NCBI GenBank assembly: GCA_023238725.1
Contig: CM041546.1
Span: 15,922,492 to 15,986,491, forward strand
Source of the DNA: Scortum barcoo
Lineage: Eukaryota; Chordata; Actinopteri; Centrarchiformes; Terapontidae
Length of the DNA: 64,000 bases
Reading direction: 5' to 3'
Below the pieces are notes generated by a model. It made no database searches. It had not been told where the DNA came from and worked only from the letters and a program-made list of their open reading frames with translations. A program made the position numbers and the translations under genes. Below, piece by piece: positions 12,214-23,057 of the stretch (positions are counted from its first letter, which is position 1; every line of letters starts with the position of its first letter).

Positions 12214-15200
12214 GATGTGTCAGGGCGAGGATCAGTCACAGCGGGTCAGTTAAGTTGAGCATCTACATGACTGTCTACACAATCACCTACGTCATCCTCT
12301 TCATCTACGAGGCAGAGGTACAGTGCTACACACATACACACACGTCACCTATACTTCATTCTAGTCAAAATTGGGGCTGCAACTAATGATTAAATCAATT
12401 ATTGTTGGATATATTTGTCAAAAAACACATGACAAACCCCCATCACAGATTCCCAGAGCTCAAGTTTAATCCAGAAGCTTTGGATTTATTTCTTTATTAT
12501 CAAAATGGTTGTTACCTAATTTCAGATATATCGTTTGACTAACTGTTTCTGACCGAGACAACTACATCCTCCACTTTACTCACTGACAGATAGATAGGCA
12601 ACAATTGTGCCAAATTCACGTTTAGCTGGGTTTTCTGTAGATATGAGCTGTCAGCTGTCATCCATAAATACAAGTGAGAAGACGTAGAGGTTCGTCAGCA
12701 CCGGTCAGAGCAAAAAATGAATTAATAACAGTTTTGACAGTTTCGTATTCAGCTTCTAAATTGAGTAGATCTGTTGCTTTTCTATCAGTTATATTATGCA
12801 AATTTGGACTATTAGAACAACAATATATATTTTGCTTTTTCCATTTTTGTCTGGCACATAATTGACAGAATAATCAGCAGTGAGTCCAGCAGTTTTAACA
12901 CTAACAAAATAATCAGTGACAGTAGTAACAAAGAGTTTTGCAGTTTGGTTTCTCGTACTTTAAATTCAGATCCCAACTACATTTGAACAAGTTCCGCAAA
13001 CTTTAAAGCATCACCTGAATCACATCGATGATGACTGGGTGCAAGATTTCTGACTTGGCGATGCTTGACACAGTAGCTGCAACTGTGTAATTGCTCGCTT
13101 TGGCTTTTTTTTTTTTTTTTAATAATCTCATAAAGATTCATGGAAGAGTTGGTCCCACAGATCAACGTCGGCCATAATGGCTTATTCTGTCAAGTCACTC
13201 ATTACGTTGATTCATTGCTAATTATAAATATGCATCAAGTTGATTGTTAAAAAAATCATTTAATGAGTTATAAATTATGGGCCCTGTCAGGAACAACCAG
13301 GGAACTCCCAACCACAAACACAACTAAAGAGGTTTGCAGAACCTCTGACTGTACCTGAGATCATAAATCTTAGATTCATGACTGGTTCTTTAAGGTTTCT
13401 TGGGATTGGAATGACTCACTAATCAGCATTCTGTTAGATCAGCACTCATTAATTATACTGTGTCTCCATGTTCTGTAAGTGAGGACGGAAACAGATTTCA
13501 CCAGCTATGATGATGAACACCAAACGCTTAATTAATTAATGCACGACCCATGTTACACTTACATACATCTCTGCTTACTGTGGAGACTTCAGAACAGATG
13601 TAATGACTGTACATTTAGGGACAGTGGATTATGTCTTTGAATACTGGGTAATGACCCAGTGGGAATAGTGCAGTTGAAGTTTTCGTGCTATATTTAAGGC
13701 TGGAGCCTATAGCCATCTCTCACACTGCAATGTGTGGATCTGAAGAAGTGTAATTTATCTGCTGCCTGCCCTGTTACATGGTCCCTGCTATTAAAGAGCT
13801 CAGAACTCAGGGGAGCTCCTGCTAAAAATATGCCGAACTAGGTTACAATTGGAGCTGAAATGTAGATTTTGAAGAGTTTCCATGGCACTGGGCCTGCAGC
13901 TGAACCCGACAGGCTCTGGTTGGCTGGTCTGACCCACAGGCGCTCCACAGCGAGCCATCAGACCTATACATTATGTAGCAAGGGTAACTCTGTATGGCTA
14001 ACGCTATCCAGTCACTGGACTGTGAAATGCAATCCAGTGTCCGCACATACAAGCACACGCGCCACACACCCACAAACACGTGCGCACACACGCCGGTGAC
14101 CTAGTTGTGGAGAGGAACTGTCAATGTCAAACACTCACGAAGAACGCTACAAGCCGAGTTTTTTGGCTCGGTCATCGTAGTGCGTCAGCTGAACCACGAG
14201 CAATCCATCTTGGTAATTAGGGCACAGACTACAATGTGCAGTCGAGCCAATAGCTGCCTCTTTTCTACTTTGTGTAAAAGTTAAGCTCACCTAATGTGTG
14301 CTTCTTCATTTTGGCATCACCCCTCATGTTCTTGTGCCAGTTCTTTGACCCAGGTGAAGTGCTGTACGCCTACGACAGCCCTGCAGGCTACGGACTAATG
14401 GGCCTGCAGCTGCTGGCCTATGTGTGGTTCTGCTATGCCGTGCTGGTCTCTCTGAAACACTACCCCGAGAAGCAGCCCTTCTACGTCCCTTTCTTCACCA
14501 CGTACACACTATGGTAAGACCAGCGCAGCCCCCCCCCTCGCTGCGGGTAATAGCACCTGAGCGATGGATTGCAGTGGGAAAATACACATTTCTCGGTTTG
14601 AGGTCTCTTCAATTTGAATAATTTATGCCACTCTGTGAAAATGTGCACGAGATAGCTGATGCTTTAGCGGCCAGGGAATGAAAAGTTGTTTATTTTACAC
14701 TACCCTTCTACAACATTGTGTGCCCAACCTCTGCGCTCTGCCAGCATTGTAGGTAATTGTACTTGAGCGAATGATTGCCAAAGGAAAATATCTATTTTTA
14801 CTCAGCTGATGAGGTCTCCTCCATTGGAATAATTTATGCTGCCATGTATTTGTGTTAGATAGTTTAAGCTTTGTACTGGAAAGTAGTGTCCTTTTTATTG
14901 ACACAACCCTGAGAAAAACTCCTTTATATACACTGCTCAGCTTCTCTGCCCTTCATTCACTAAGTTTAATAGCATGAGCTTGAAATGAAGGGTGGATTAC
15001 AAAGACTAATATTATCTCTGCATTTCTTTCTCATTGCTGTGACTATCTCCCGCCTCATTATCCACGCCTCTCCTCTCCTCCCATCTTTATCTTTCTCTGT
15101 GCTTTACATCTATTTCTACTCTCTCTGCCTCTCCTCTTTCTCTGCACTCATCTTTTCTTTTAATGTGTTTTTTCTACATCATTATCTTAAATCTGCTCAC

Positions 15201-18200
15201 TGGTCCTCCTCAGGTTTTTCGCAGTGCCAGTTATGGCTCTGATCGCCAACTTCGGGATTCCTCGCTGGGCCAGAGAGAAGATCGTCAACGGCATCCAGCT
15301 CGGCATCCACCTCTATGCTCACATCGTCTTTCTCGTTCGTACCGCACCCGCACACACACAGTCTCGCAGACCCCTGCACTTCTACATAGTTCACATTATT
15401 CAAGAGTCATCATTGCCGCTGTCAGTCATACATTATTCACTATCCTTGAGACATAACTGCCTCATGCTGATTGTCTCTTCCACACATCATTATCTACTTC
15501 TTCCTTACCTCTGACACATTGTTCTTTACTAATGGGCCACAAATTTCTTCTTATATTCCTGCACACTGCAGACATTGTAATTCTTACCTGGACCGTATAT
15601 GCTTCTGCTACTATATATACTGTTTATACATAGATTATATTTGTAAGAATCAGCAGAAGTCATCATATCTTTTTATCCTTTTTGCTCACCAGGTTATCAC
15701 ACGACCTTCAGCAGCCAATAAGAACTTTCCATATCATGTTCGGACGTCCCAGATTGGGATCCTGCTGTCCAGTCCGAAAGGAGGTGAGGGGGCGGAGAGT
15801 TTCCCCCATCATGCCTATGGAAACAGCTCTTTCCTGGGAGACTCTCAACCCAACTTCACTGAACTCTTCTCCATCCAATCAGTGAGTCTGACTTTACATG
15901 TTTTTGGATGCATGCTTGATATCCTGCATTGTTGAAGCTGAAGACACAAGTGATAAATTCATGGGAAAACAGTGATTATTCATTCGTTTCTATTAAATCT
16001 GCCCCGTTCATGTACAAGTGAAGTGAATACTTAAGCAGAAAGTGGTTAAAGTCAAACACAAGCATCAGAGTGAGAATTCTCGCCTGTGGTACTGCCTATG
16101 TGTTTGTCCAGTTTAAACATCTGCCAGCCATTTTTGCAGTGTTTGCTATATGTAATTAGATTCATTGAAGTTATACTAATTTTTTTATGCTTTTAAAGTG
16201 CAAACTTTACTGTGTCAAACCTAGCTTGAAATTAACTGCTGTCTCATCTAACAAAGACGCCTCAAATTAGAAGGCATCGGTGCAACAATACAGTGTGTAA
16301 GGGGACATGTTTTAAAGGATTATTTCTTGGCGGAAAGTGCCGTCTCTTCCTGTGGGCTTCAGGCGACTGACAGTAAGCGCAGCGTAACGTAGTACACGCA
16401 CTGATATGAAAACACTTGAGCACGGGGAAGTAATGATTAAATAGAAACTTTGACAAGACCAAATTAAGGTGTCGTGTTTGCTGTGATGAATTGTCTAGCT
16501 TGGGGAACTTTCAAATCTGCGGAAGCGGCTGTTTCACTCTGCACAGAAATGAGTGACAGGAGAAGAGCTCTGAATCTTCAGCTACACTGATACAATGTGC
16601 AGACCCTTGCAGGAATAATACAACATGTAGGGGCAGCCCAAATACTTGGTACAGAGTTGACAAAATGCATGACAACTGACAAGGAAAGACAAGTTTTCAA
16701 GAGCAGTGTCTTTTAAGCACAGACGTAAAAAAATGTGTAAAAAGGCATACAAATGTGCATGGAAGTGACTAATAACCAAAATCTAATAAGTTAAGCAGAG
16801 CAAGCAAGTTTTGAAATTACATTTGAAAGTGTCTGAGGATGAAGGACATTGGTTGTGATGTTCTGTTGTAAGCCATTATGAGCTTTACAATCTAGTACTA
16901 GCACTTAGGAATTAATTGTCTAACCTTCTGGAAGCCAAAGTAAAGAGGAGTAATGTGATTAGTTCTCCTGGTTCTTGTTAAAACATCTAGCACCCAAATT
17001 GCTGCATTTGCTGCAAACATCTAATTGGTTGACAATTGGAAGACCACACAAGAGCGTGGCTGCTACATAGACTTAAAGAACAATAAAACGCAGCTGTTTG
17101 CAACTTGGCTTTAAGTCTTTATTACGGTGGTGTCAAGGTGAGCTATAAAAGTCGTCTCCTCTTTGTGAGCAGATAGAATGCACTCAGTCTTGTCTTTATT
17201 CGAGTCAAGGAAAAGTAGTTGCATGTGATTACTTGCACTGACAGAGTGAGCCTATTGAACCAGGGTCATTTGGTGGAAGAGCAGCATAAATCTGAGTGGC
17301 TATATAGAGCCTGGCATGTAGTCTTATTGTTTGGCAGTATTTGGCCTGAAGGGTGGAATTTGAAGTCATCCCAGCAGTGTCTGTGCTGTAATGTGGTCAC
17401 ATTGACCACACATTGAAAATAGTTCAGAAAACTATTTACAGATAAAATAAATTTTACACTAGTTTTATCAAGATTTTTTTATAGTATAAAGTACTGTGCT
17501 TGGTATAAAAGCATCCAAGAATCCAAGAGGGGCTTAATTCTGTAACTTGTGGAAAAATTCCTGCAGAGCCATTCATAGGCTGCAACACATGAAAGTACTG
17601 CGACTGATAACAGTCAAATGGGAATCAAATGGGAATAAAGATGAGTGAGACATGTGTAGGATGGTGTGTCTAATACTTAGTTTACGTATTTACAAGGACA
17701 ACGTGAAGGTAGAGCTGAGCGATAATTTAATTATTCTCAATCTTTTTTCAGCAGAATCACACAGTGACTGAATGTTTTATTTTTCACTATTTGTTGATCA
17801 AATTAATTATTCATTCAGCAAACTGTAATTAGACACACAGTACATCGCTTTGAAATTCAGTTTGATTACCTAATATAATGCTTGTAGAGTTGCAGTGATT
17901 GGTCAATTTGTTGATCAACAGAATCTGTAAGTATTTTGATAACTGGTCACTTTCATGACAAAATACATTTTGTGGCTCCAGCTTTAAAATGTGGAAATTT
18001 GCTGATATTCCTTGTCATGCATTACTCTAAATTATATATGTTGGACAAAACAAAAAATTTGATAGTGTGACCTTGAGCAACATTTTTTTTAGTTGTTTTC
18101 TGATGTTTTGTAGACCAAACAGTGAACGGACTAAGCAGACTACAAAGATTTTTTTGTAATGCATGTATTGATATAAAACTGTATTTTGATACAGAAATGT

Positions 18201-18793
18201 GAAGATGATTTCAACCATATCCATCCATATAAGCCGGCATAAAGGCTCTACCACACAGCAAACACTAATGTACAGCAGGGTCAGGTTAGATAAATAACTG
18301 TTAATTTGTGGTGTGAGTGAAGTAGCTGCCCTGGTGGTCAGGAAACCCAGTACCTGTGTAATATACCTTGACCTACATAACAACCACAGCACCGGTGAGC
18401 TGCACAGGAAGCTGTCAAAATGTGATGAATGGTGTGGTGTTACTGACACAGTGTCTGCAAGGTCCCCCTCTCTGGTCAACACATCTCCGTAACGCACTTC
18501 CAGGGGGCCAGACTACAGGTCAAAGTGTAAAACCATCTTCTTCTACCTTCCAGGACCCAGTGAAGACAGTGGAGGAGGCGGTGGCTCGTAAAGGACCCGA
18601 AGTGCCGAGGAACAGCGAGCAGAAGATCATCACCACTGCCGCTGACTTGACGTCGATATTGCCCCCGCCTCCGATACCCCCCCGCCCGGCCGCACGCTCG
18701 CCCCCACTGCCGCCACGGCTCCCCTCCTTCACTGAGTATTTCAGCATGCAGGGAGGAGGAGGAGGAGGAGGAGGGTTCGGAACGAAGGCATGA
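220..18793 (+). CDS. tmem145: Transmembrane protein 145, 3' 11 coding exons (5' end outside window)
   Basis: TMEM145 belongs to the GOLD-domain seven-TM (GOST) family with GPR180. Its biochemical role is poorly known. Exons read from splice sites and protein similarity: 220-321, 6612-6696, 7137-7208, 9542-9610, 10281-10361, 10683-10761, 12224-12317, 14341-14513, 15214-15334, 15693-15881, 18554-18793. They join in one frame to give 434 C-terminal residues; the human protein is about 493, so only the N-terminal part of the lumenal domain is missing. The first exon ends the lumenal domain (WWYIALSKCG). Seven hydrophobic segments follow, starting at FLVIFSMVFLLSCYF. Family-typical stretches include LLGKGFTVTR, EKQPFYVPFF, NFGIPRWAREKIVNG and RPSAANKNFPYHVRTSQ. 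The cytosolic tail is proline-rich (ILPPPPIPPRP) and ends in a run of seven glycines. The donor after 15334 (GTTCGT) is weak. Identification is firm; exon ends are inferred. Confidence 0.93.
1629..1695. repeat. 24-bp minisatellite, about 2.8 copies
   Basis: The unit beginning ATCAGTGTCATCCTGCTGCG recurs with a 24-bp period. The first copy is slightly diverged (TTTGCTGGG in place of CCTGCTGCG). It lies in a tmem145 intron, just before a GT microsatellite. Confidence 0.8.
1705..1727. repeat. (TG)n microsatellite
   Basis: An uninterrupted TG run of about 11 units inside a tmem145 intron. Confidence 0.9.
3367..4034 (+). mobile_element. Degenerate Tc1/mariner-like transposon relic
   Basis: It starts with CACTATATGGGCAAAAGTAT, a familiar fish Tc1-like terminal sequence, and ends near 4020-4034 with TGTTCACATACTTT, which resembles the other terminus of the same elements. 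In between, at about 3630-3720, lies a decayed transposase 3' end (CAGAGCGCTGACCCCAACTC, then GAGCCAGGCCT), as in the DDE transposase tail. No open transposase remains. Identification is from memory of the repeat family. Confidence 0.6.
5059..5077. repeat. (CATC)n microsatellite
   Basis: Four to five tandem CATC units within a tmem145 intron. Confidence 0.85.
7735..8360. repeat. Possible decayed dispersed repeat
   Basis: The segment opens with GCAGTGGTTTCC...GCCTGTGACCCC, like ends of hAT-type fish repeats. It continues with a stretch (GTGTCTCTGAGATTTATG, near 8056) that reads like a dispersed fish repeat. No coding capacity is seen. It lies in the 7209-9541 intron of tmem145, where I otherwise see nothing. 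The call is tentative. Confidence 0.3.
9468..9492. repeat. (CA)n microsatellite upstream of a tmem145 exon
   Basis: About 12 CA units, 50 bp before the acceptor of the exon at 9542. A normal pyrimidine tract lies between the run and the acceptor. Confidence 0.9.
9641..9659. repeat. (AC)n microsatellite
   Basis: About 9 AC units just after the exon ending at 9610. Confidence 0.85.
9831..10260. repeat. Long pyrimidine-rich tract in tmem145 intron
   Basis: About 430 bp consist almost entirely of C and T on the + strand, with repeated CTCCT and TTCTTCTCC words and a (CTCTC)n patch near 10190-10220. The tract runs up to the acceptor at 10280. Such tracts can form triplex DNA; that is inference. 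Confidence 0.8.
10389..10436. repeat. Tandem (CTGA)n then (GCCTCT)n
   Basis: Four tandem CTGA units are followed directly by about four GCCTCT units, just after the exon ending at 10361. Confidence 0.85.
12171..12212. repeat. (GT)21 microsatellite abutting a tmem145 acceptor
   Basis: A 42-bp pure GT run ends 11 bases before the exon starting at 12224. Only TGATGTGTCAG separates it from the exon, so it takes the place of the usual polypyrimidine tract. Confidence 0.95.
12318..14340 (+). other. tmem145 intron, no recognised content
   Basis: AT-rich intron sequence with a poly-T run near 13107-13120. I see no exon, RNA gene or clear mobile element. Confidence 0.55.
14546..14895. repeat. Ancient imperfect tandem duplication in tmem145 intron
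   Basis: Two diverged copies, 14546-14695 and 14752-14895, lie about 206 bp apart. Shared blocks include TGAGCGA.GATTGC, GAGGTCTC.TC.ATT and GAATAATTTATGC. The order and spacing of the blocks are kept, so this is a duplication and not chance similarity. Confidence 0.7.
15882..18553 (+). other. Last tmem145 intron
   Basis: This 2.7-kb intron is AT-rich and has no exon or element I recognise. The apparent ORFs on both strands lack family features. Confidence 0.5.
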
Positions 18794-21170
18794 GACGAAG
18801 AGAAAGAGGGGGACAGAGGGCAGGACTGAGGCAGAGAGGGGGTGAGTTAGGGGGGACGGACAGAATGACAATAAAAAGTAAAAGAATGAGTCTAAGTGGA
18901 TATCAAGACAAAAGGGACGGCAAAAAGAAGAAAAAAAAAGTGTGGACGGACGAGGAGGAGTCATCAGAAAAGTAAATCCCTAAACTGTCCCTTTTCACCT
19001 GTGAATGGAAATGACCCGAATGGAGGGAGTGAAAACGCTGTGAGATGGGAGCTTGTTAAAGAATAAAGAAGCAATAAATATTTGATGTTGACCAGTAAAA
19101 GGCACACAGGGAGAAAGATGACAAAGTGGATGTAGCCAGAGCAATAGAATGATAGCAGTGCACGGTGCGGAAATGAACAAAATTCTTGAAATACTTTTAT
19201 TCAAAAATTGATGAGGCATTGATGGTGTGCCTGGAAGAGTTTGTAAATAGCTAAAACTAGAGAGAGCTACCACTATATATAGTTTTATTTAAATCGAAAA
19301 AAGGAAATTTGTTTTCACATTTTTTGTTGTTTTGTTTTCCACATCATTAAATTCCAGTTGGTGCTGTGACCATCAAGAGAATCTCATGCCATTACATTTA
19401 CCCAATCCATGTAAAAAAAACAACTTTTTTTTTTATGTTTGACACATTTTGATAAAGCATAGATATTTACTCTTTATGGAGTTTGTTGGGTTAATTTATA
19501 TTCTTATATGCCTTCATCACAGCTGGTTATTCTGGATTGATATGCTGACGTGTAAATGTAAAATGTCACGTTTATTGTGGGCACTTCTAGTACTCGTAAA
19601 AACACGCATGTTTGTATTGTATTTCCCGTCCAGAAAGCTGATATATGTACTCCACGTGACCATACAATATTGGCTTATTGTGTGTATTGAAATCTATACT
19701 TGTGTAAATACATACAATAGGCTTTAGTATATTTTTGACTGGATGAATTCTGTTAATTGTTATTCCAATCGAAACCCTCTTGCGCTGTCTGAAACACAAT
19801 ATAAAACCAGTGTTATATCAGTTTCAATTTTCACTGGAGTGCAGAATATGCCTGCTCATATCTGTGTATGTAGACGTTGGTGAATGTATTGATGCAATAC
19901 AGCACAAGGACAGGGGTGACTTTCAAGTTACTGGAACACCACAGTGCACCTCTTTCGAATTTTCTTTACTCCCTCTGCGGCTTTCAGCTACGACACATCC
20001 ACAATTTTAAAGGCAGGTGGTTGGTCTTTTTAAAAAAAACAAACAAACAAATATACAAGTAACTTCATCCTCACCCCTGTCTACTGAAACAACCTGAAAC
20101 ATGAGTATTTGTTGACTTTATCTCTCTTTAACGTTCAAACCATGTGAAAAGCTGAGCAAATACTACTTGTTTCGTATCCCCGGACATTGAGCTATGACAA
20201 AAAAAAACAAAAAAAGCCTTGTAGCTGAACTGTGAAAACGGCAACACAACTGTACATTTTGTCTGTCCTGCATGGAGCACTTTAATGTTCCTGGTCTTAG
20301 TCTGTTTATTCGTGATGATGTCACCTTTATATGACTGCTTTGAAACCTGTTTTCACACCACATCGAGTAGTATTCCAGATTCGTACACCTGTAAATACAG
20401 TCTGAAGATGTCATCGACTGTGTGGACATTTTAGGGAATGTGTTTTGCTTCGTCAGTGTGATTTAACATTGAATTACTGAGGTTGTGAAGTCGTTTAAGA
20501 GCGCCATCGAGACTGAGTTTACCACCAGCTTTCTGCATTTCAGATCCTGAGAAGGAAAAAAAATCAGTAAAAGGACACTAACAAATTCACCAGTTTTATC
20601 TTTGATCATTCATTGATTTCTGATCCATGAAAATGGCGGTACTCAGCTAATAGTCCACAGATTTATCAATGATGTAATGGAGTACTTTAGGAAGTTAGGA
20701 CTGTGGTGTGTAACTTGTCAGAGGTGTAGCTTAGTCTGTGAAACAGAATGATACTTGAATTAGACTACTAGTCGTTCTTTCTGATTATGTGTCTGGTTTA
20801 TATTGGGCATGTCTGCCATTTTGTCTGCTGTTGCCTATTGTTAACGGTTGCCACAACATGACTGACCAGACACCGGTCGACTCGACTGACGGACGGGCTT
20901 ACTGACACTCTATCGCTGCTTCAAACTTGTGTAATATTGACATAACGCTAGGGGATTGAGACACAAACTCGAGGGAGAGAACTTGAGGAAAAGAGATTAT
21001 GTATGCATGACAGAAAACAGCACAGCTTTTAGGCGACTCAGAGCGATCTGGTTAAGAGCACATCACTGAAGCACTGTTCAAATGCATTTTAATGGTGTCA
21101 AATGACGATTCTAAATACGCTGTACATATACACTTTTTGCCAAAATAATAAAAAAATATGGTTTTATTAG
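18794..21170 (+). other. tmem145 3' UTR candidates and poly(A) signals
   Basis: AATAAA occurs soon after the stop (about 19063-19077, twice) and again at 21147-21152. Either could end the transcript. The intervening 2 kb has no other gene, so a long 3' UTR is possible but not shown. Confidence 0.4.
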
Positions 21171-22909
21171 AGGCCTGGTCTGTGTGTGTGTTGTTTGGCT
21201 GTGGTGTTCCAGGTAGGACAAGGGCATGAGTCCAGAGGAGTCGATCTAATATCTGTAAATCATATTTAGGATCTGTTCTCATTACAAGAGTCCATTAAAG
21301 TAAAACACCACAGGGACAGACTCCAGGCTGGTCACAATCTGATGTAAGCTTGCCTAATTATTTCACAGCCGCTGCCAGTATCCTGCTCTGTCACAACAAA
21401 CTGAGCCTGTCTCTGCTTGTTCTCCAGGAAGGGGCTAAATTTGTAAATGGCTTCCAGCCTAATCGCTGTCACAGTCTTAAAAGGAAATAATCATACTGAG
21501 ATTTGGCTTGTGCTTTTGTATTATAAGCACTATACTGTCAGGAGTTCTACCAAAATAACAAAAAACACTGTACAGTATAGTACAGCAAAATAGACTTCAC
21601 TGATTTGTCATATCGAGTTTCTTTGGGGTTTGTCAAATTAAATTTAAGACTAAGACTTTTTTAGGACTACATGGAATGAACTTTAATATCTTTTTGTCAT
21701 TGTCAGAGACAGAAAACCAGTGGGGATATACAGTCTGCGATTTTCCATTAAGTGTGTGAATTTCTTGACATTTATATCCCAGTTTTGTCGGAATTTCCCA
21801 GCTGTATGTAAAACAATAATTCCAAGTAAGTTAATGTATCAATTGGCTTGACCTGAATTTAAATAAGTGGCATAAATGGATGCATTAACTAATTAAGAAA
21901 TGATTAGATTAAAATGCTAAAGCTGTCACTTGTCCAATAGGAGTCTATGAGCTTACTGCGGCTGGCGGTGGTGAATTTGCTATGAGCCTGATGGCGCAGA
22001 CTGAAACTCAACACAATAATCCACTGTTAACAAGTTCACTTTAAATTTATAGATGGACGTCTCATGACACCCACAGGTACTTACAAGACTTTTTAATCTC
22101 CTTGATGGCCTTTTGTTGAGGGAACTGAATACAGTGTTTCAGTCATAGTACGGACAGCACAGGTGTAATTAATAACAGAAATGATTATATTTAAATTAAA
22201 GTTATTCATTACACCAGTCAGATAATGTTGTCCGTGACACTGCAGGAAATTATTATAAGTAGGCATATAAGAAGCATGGGGGACATATGTCACGTAGTTG
22301 CATTATGGGAAATACAGGATCCACCGTTTTTGAAGCCGGACCCTTACTAGAGACTAATTCTAATTCAAGTTGGAATTCCAAGTGGGAAACTCGGGAGAGA
22401 TCCGACAAGTTCACCACACAAAGACATCTGACGTCACAGCAACATGGCGCCGCACACAGTGAACAGAATGAACTTTTCATAAAATTTGTACTATATGTAG
22501 TGTTTCTGTTGGGAAATGGGCCCTCACGCCTGTGTAGTTGCCATTTCCATTGGCAGTCAGTTGTGACTGATGGACAGCCTTGCAAGCCCACGGTACTAGC
22601 CTACTCCTCTTACAAACATCACACCAACAAACATCGGTTTGCTGTTTTCCTGTGCAGATGCACTGGGATGCATTTAGATCAGAGGCTGGGAATCCCAAAT
22701 CAGAACTATTGACTTACAGTGGATTGCAGCATAAAAGTCAGGATGTTTCCACCTCTGCTGCTTCGATTTTTGACCGCTTTTTAAAATTTGTGTTCTTCTC
22801 CTCTATGGAAGTGCAATATAAAAGTAGTACCCTAATGTTTACCAAAGAAGCTGCCCTCATGTGTTTAAACAAATAAAGCAAAAATACTTACTTCTGTTAC
22901 GAAACAATA
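21171..22909. other. Intergenic space between convergent tmem145 and mrpl17
   Basis: No gene, RNA or clear mobile element is recognised here. An AATAAA on the + strand lies near 22871. Confidence 0.5.
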
Positions 22910-22915
22910 TTTATT
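22910..22915 (-). terminator. mrpl17 poly(A) signal
   Basis: TTTATT on the + strand reads AATAAA on the minus strand, about 145 bp after the mrpl17 stop codon. Confidence 0.7.
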
Positions 22916-23057
22916 ATTACATAATCATTGATAAATGTCCTTTTACTGAAATGCTCTTTGCTTCAGCTCACTTCGGAGCATCAGTCTCTTGAAGCTGCCA
23001 CCTTGAGAAGCTTTTCAGCACCCGAGCATCACCGATCCAACACCAGCATGGTTTCAA

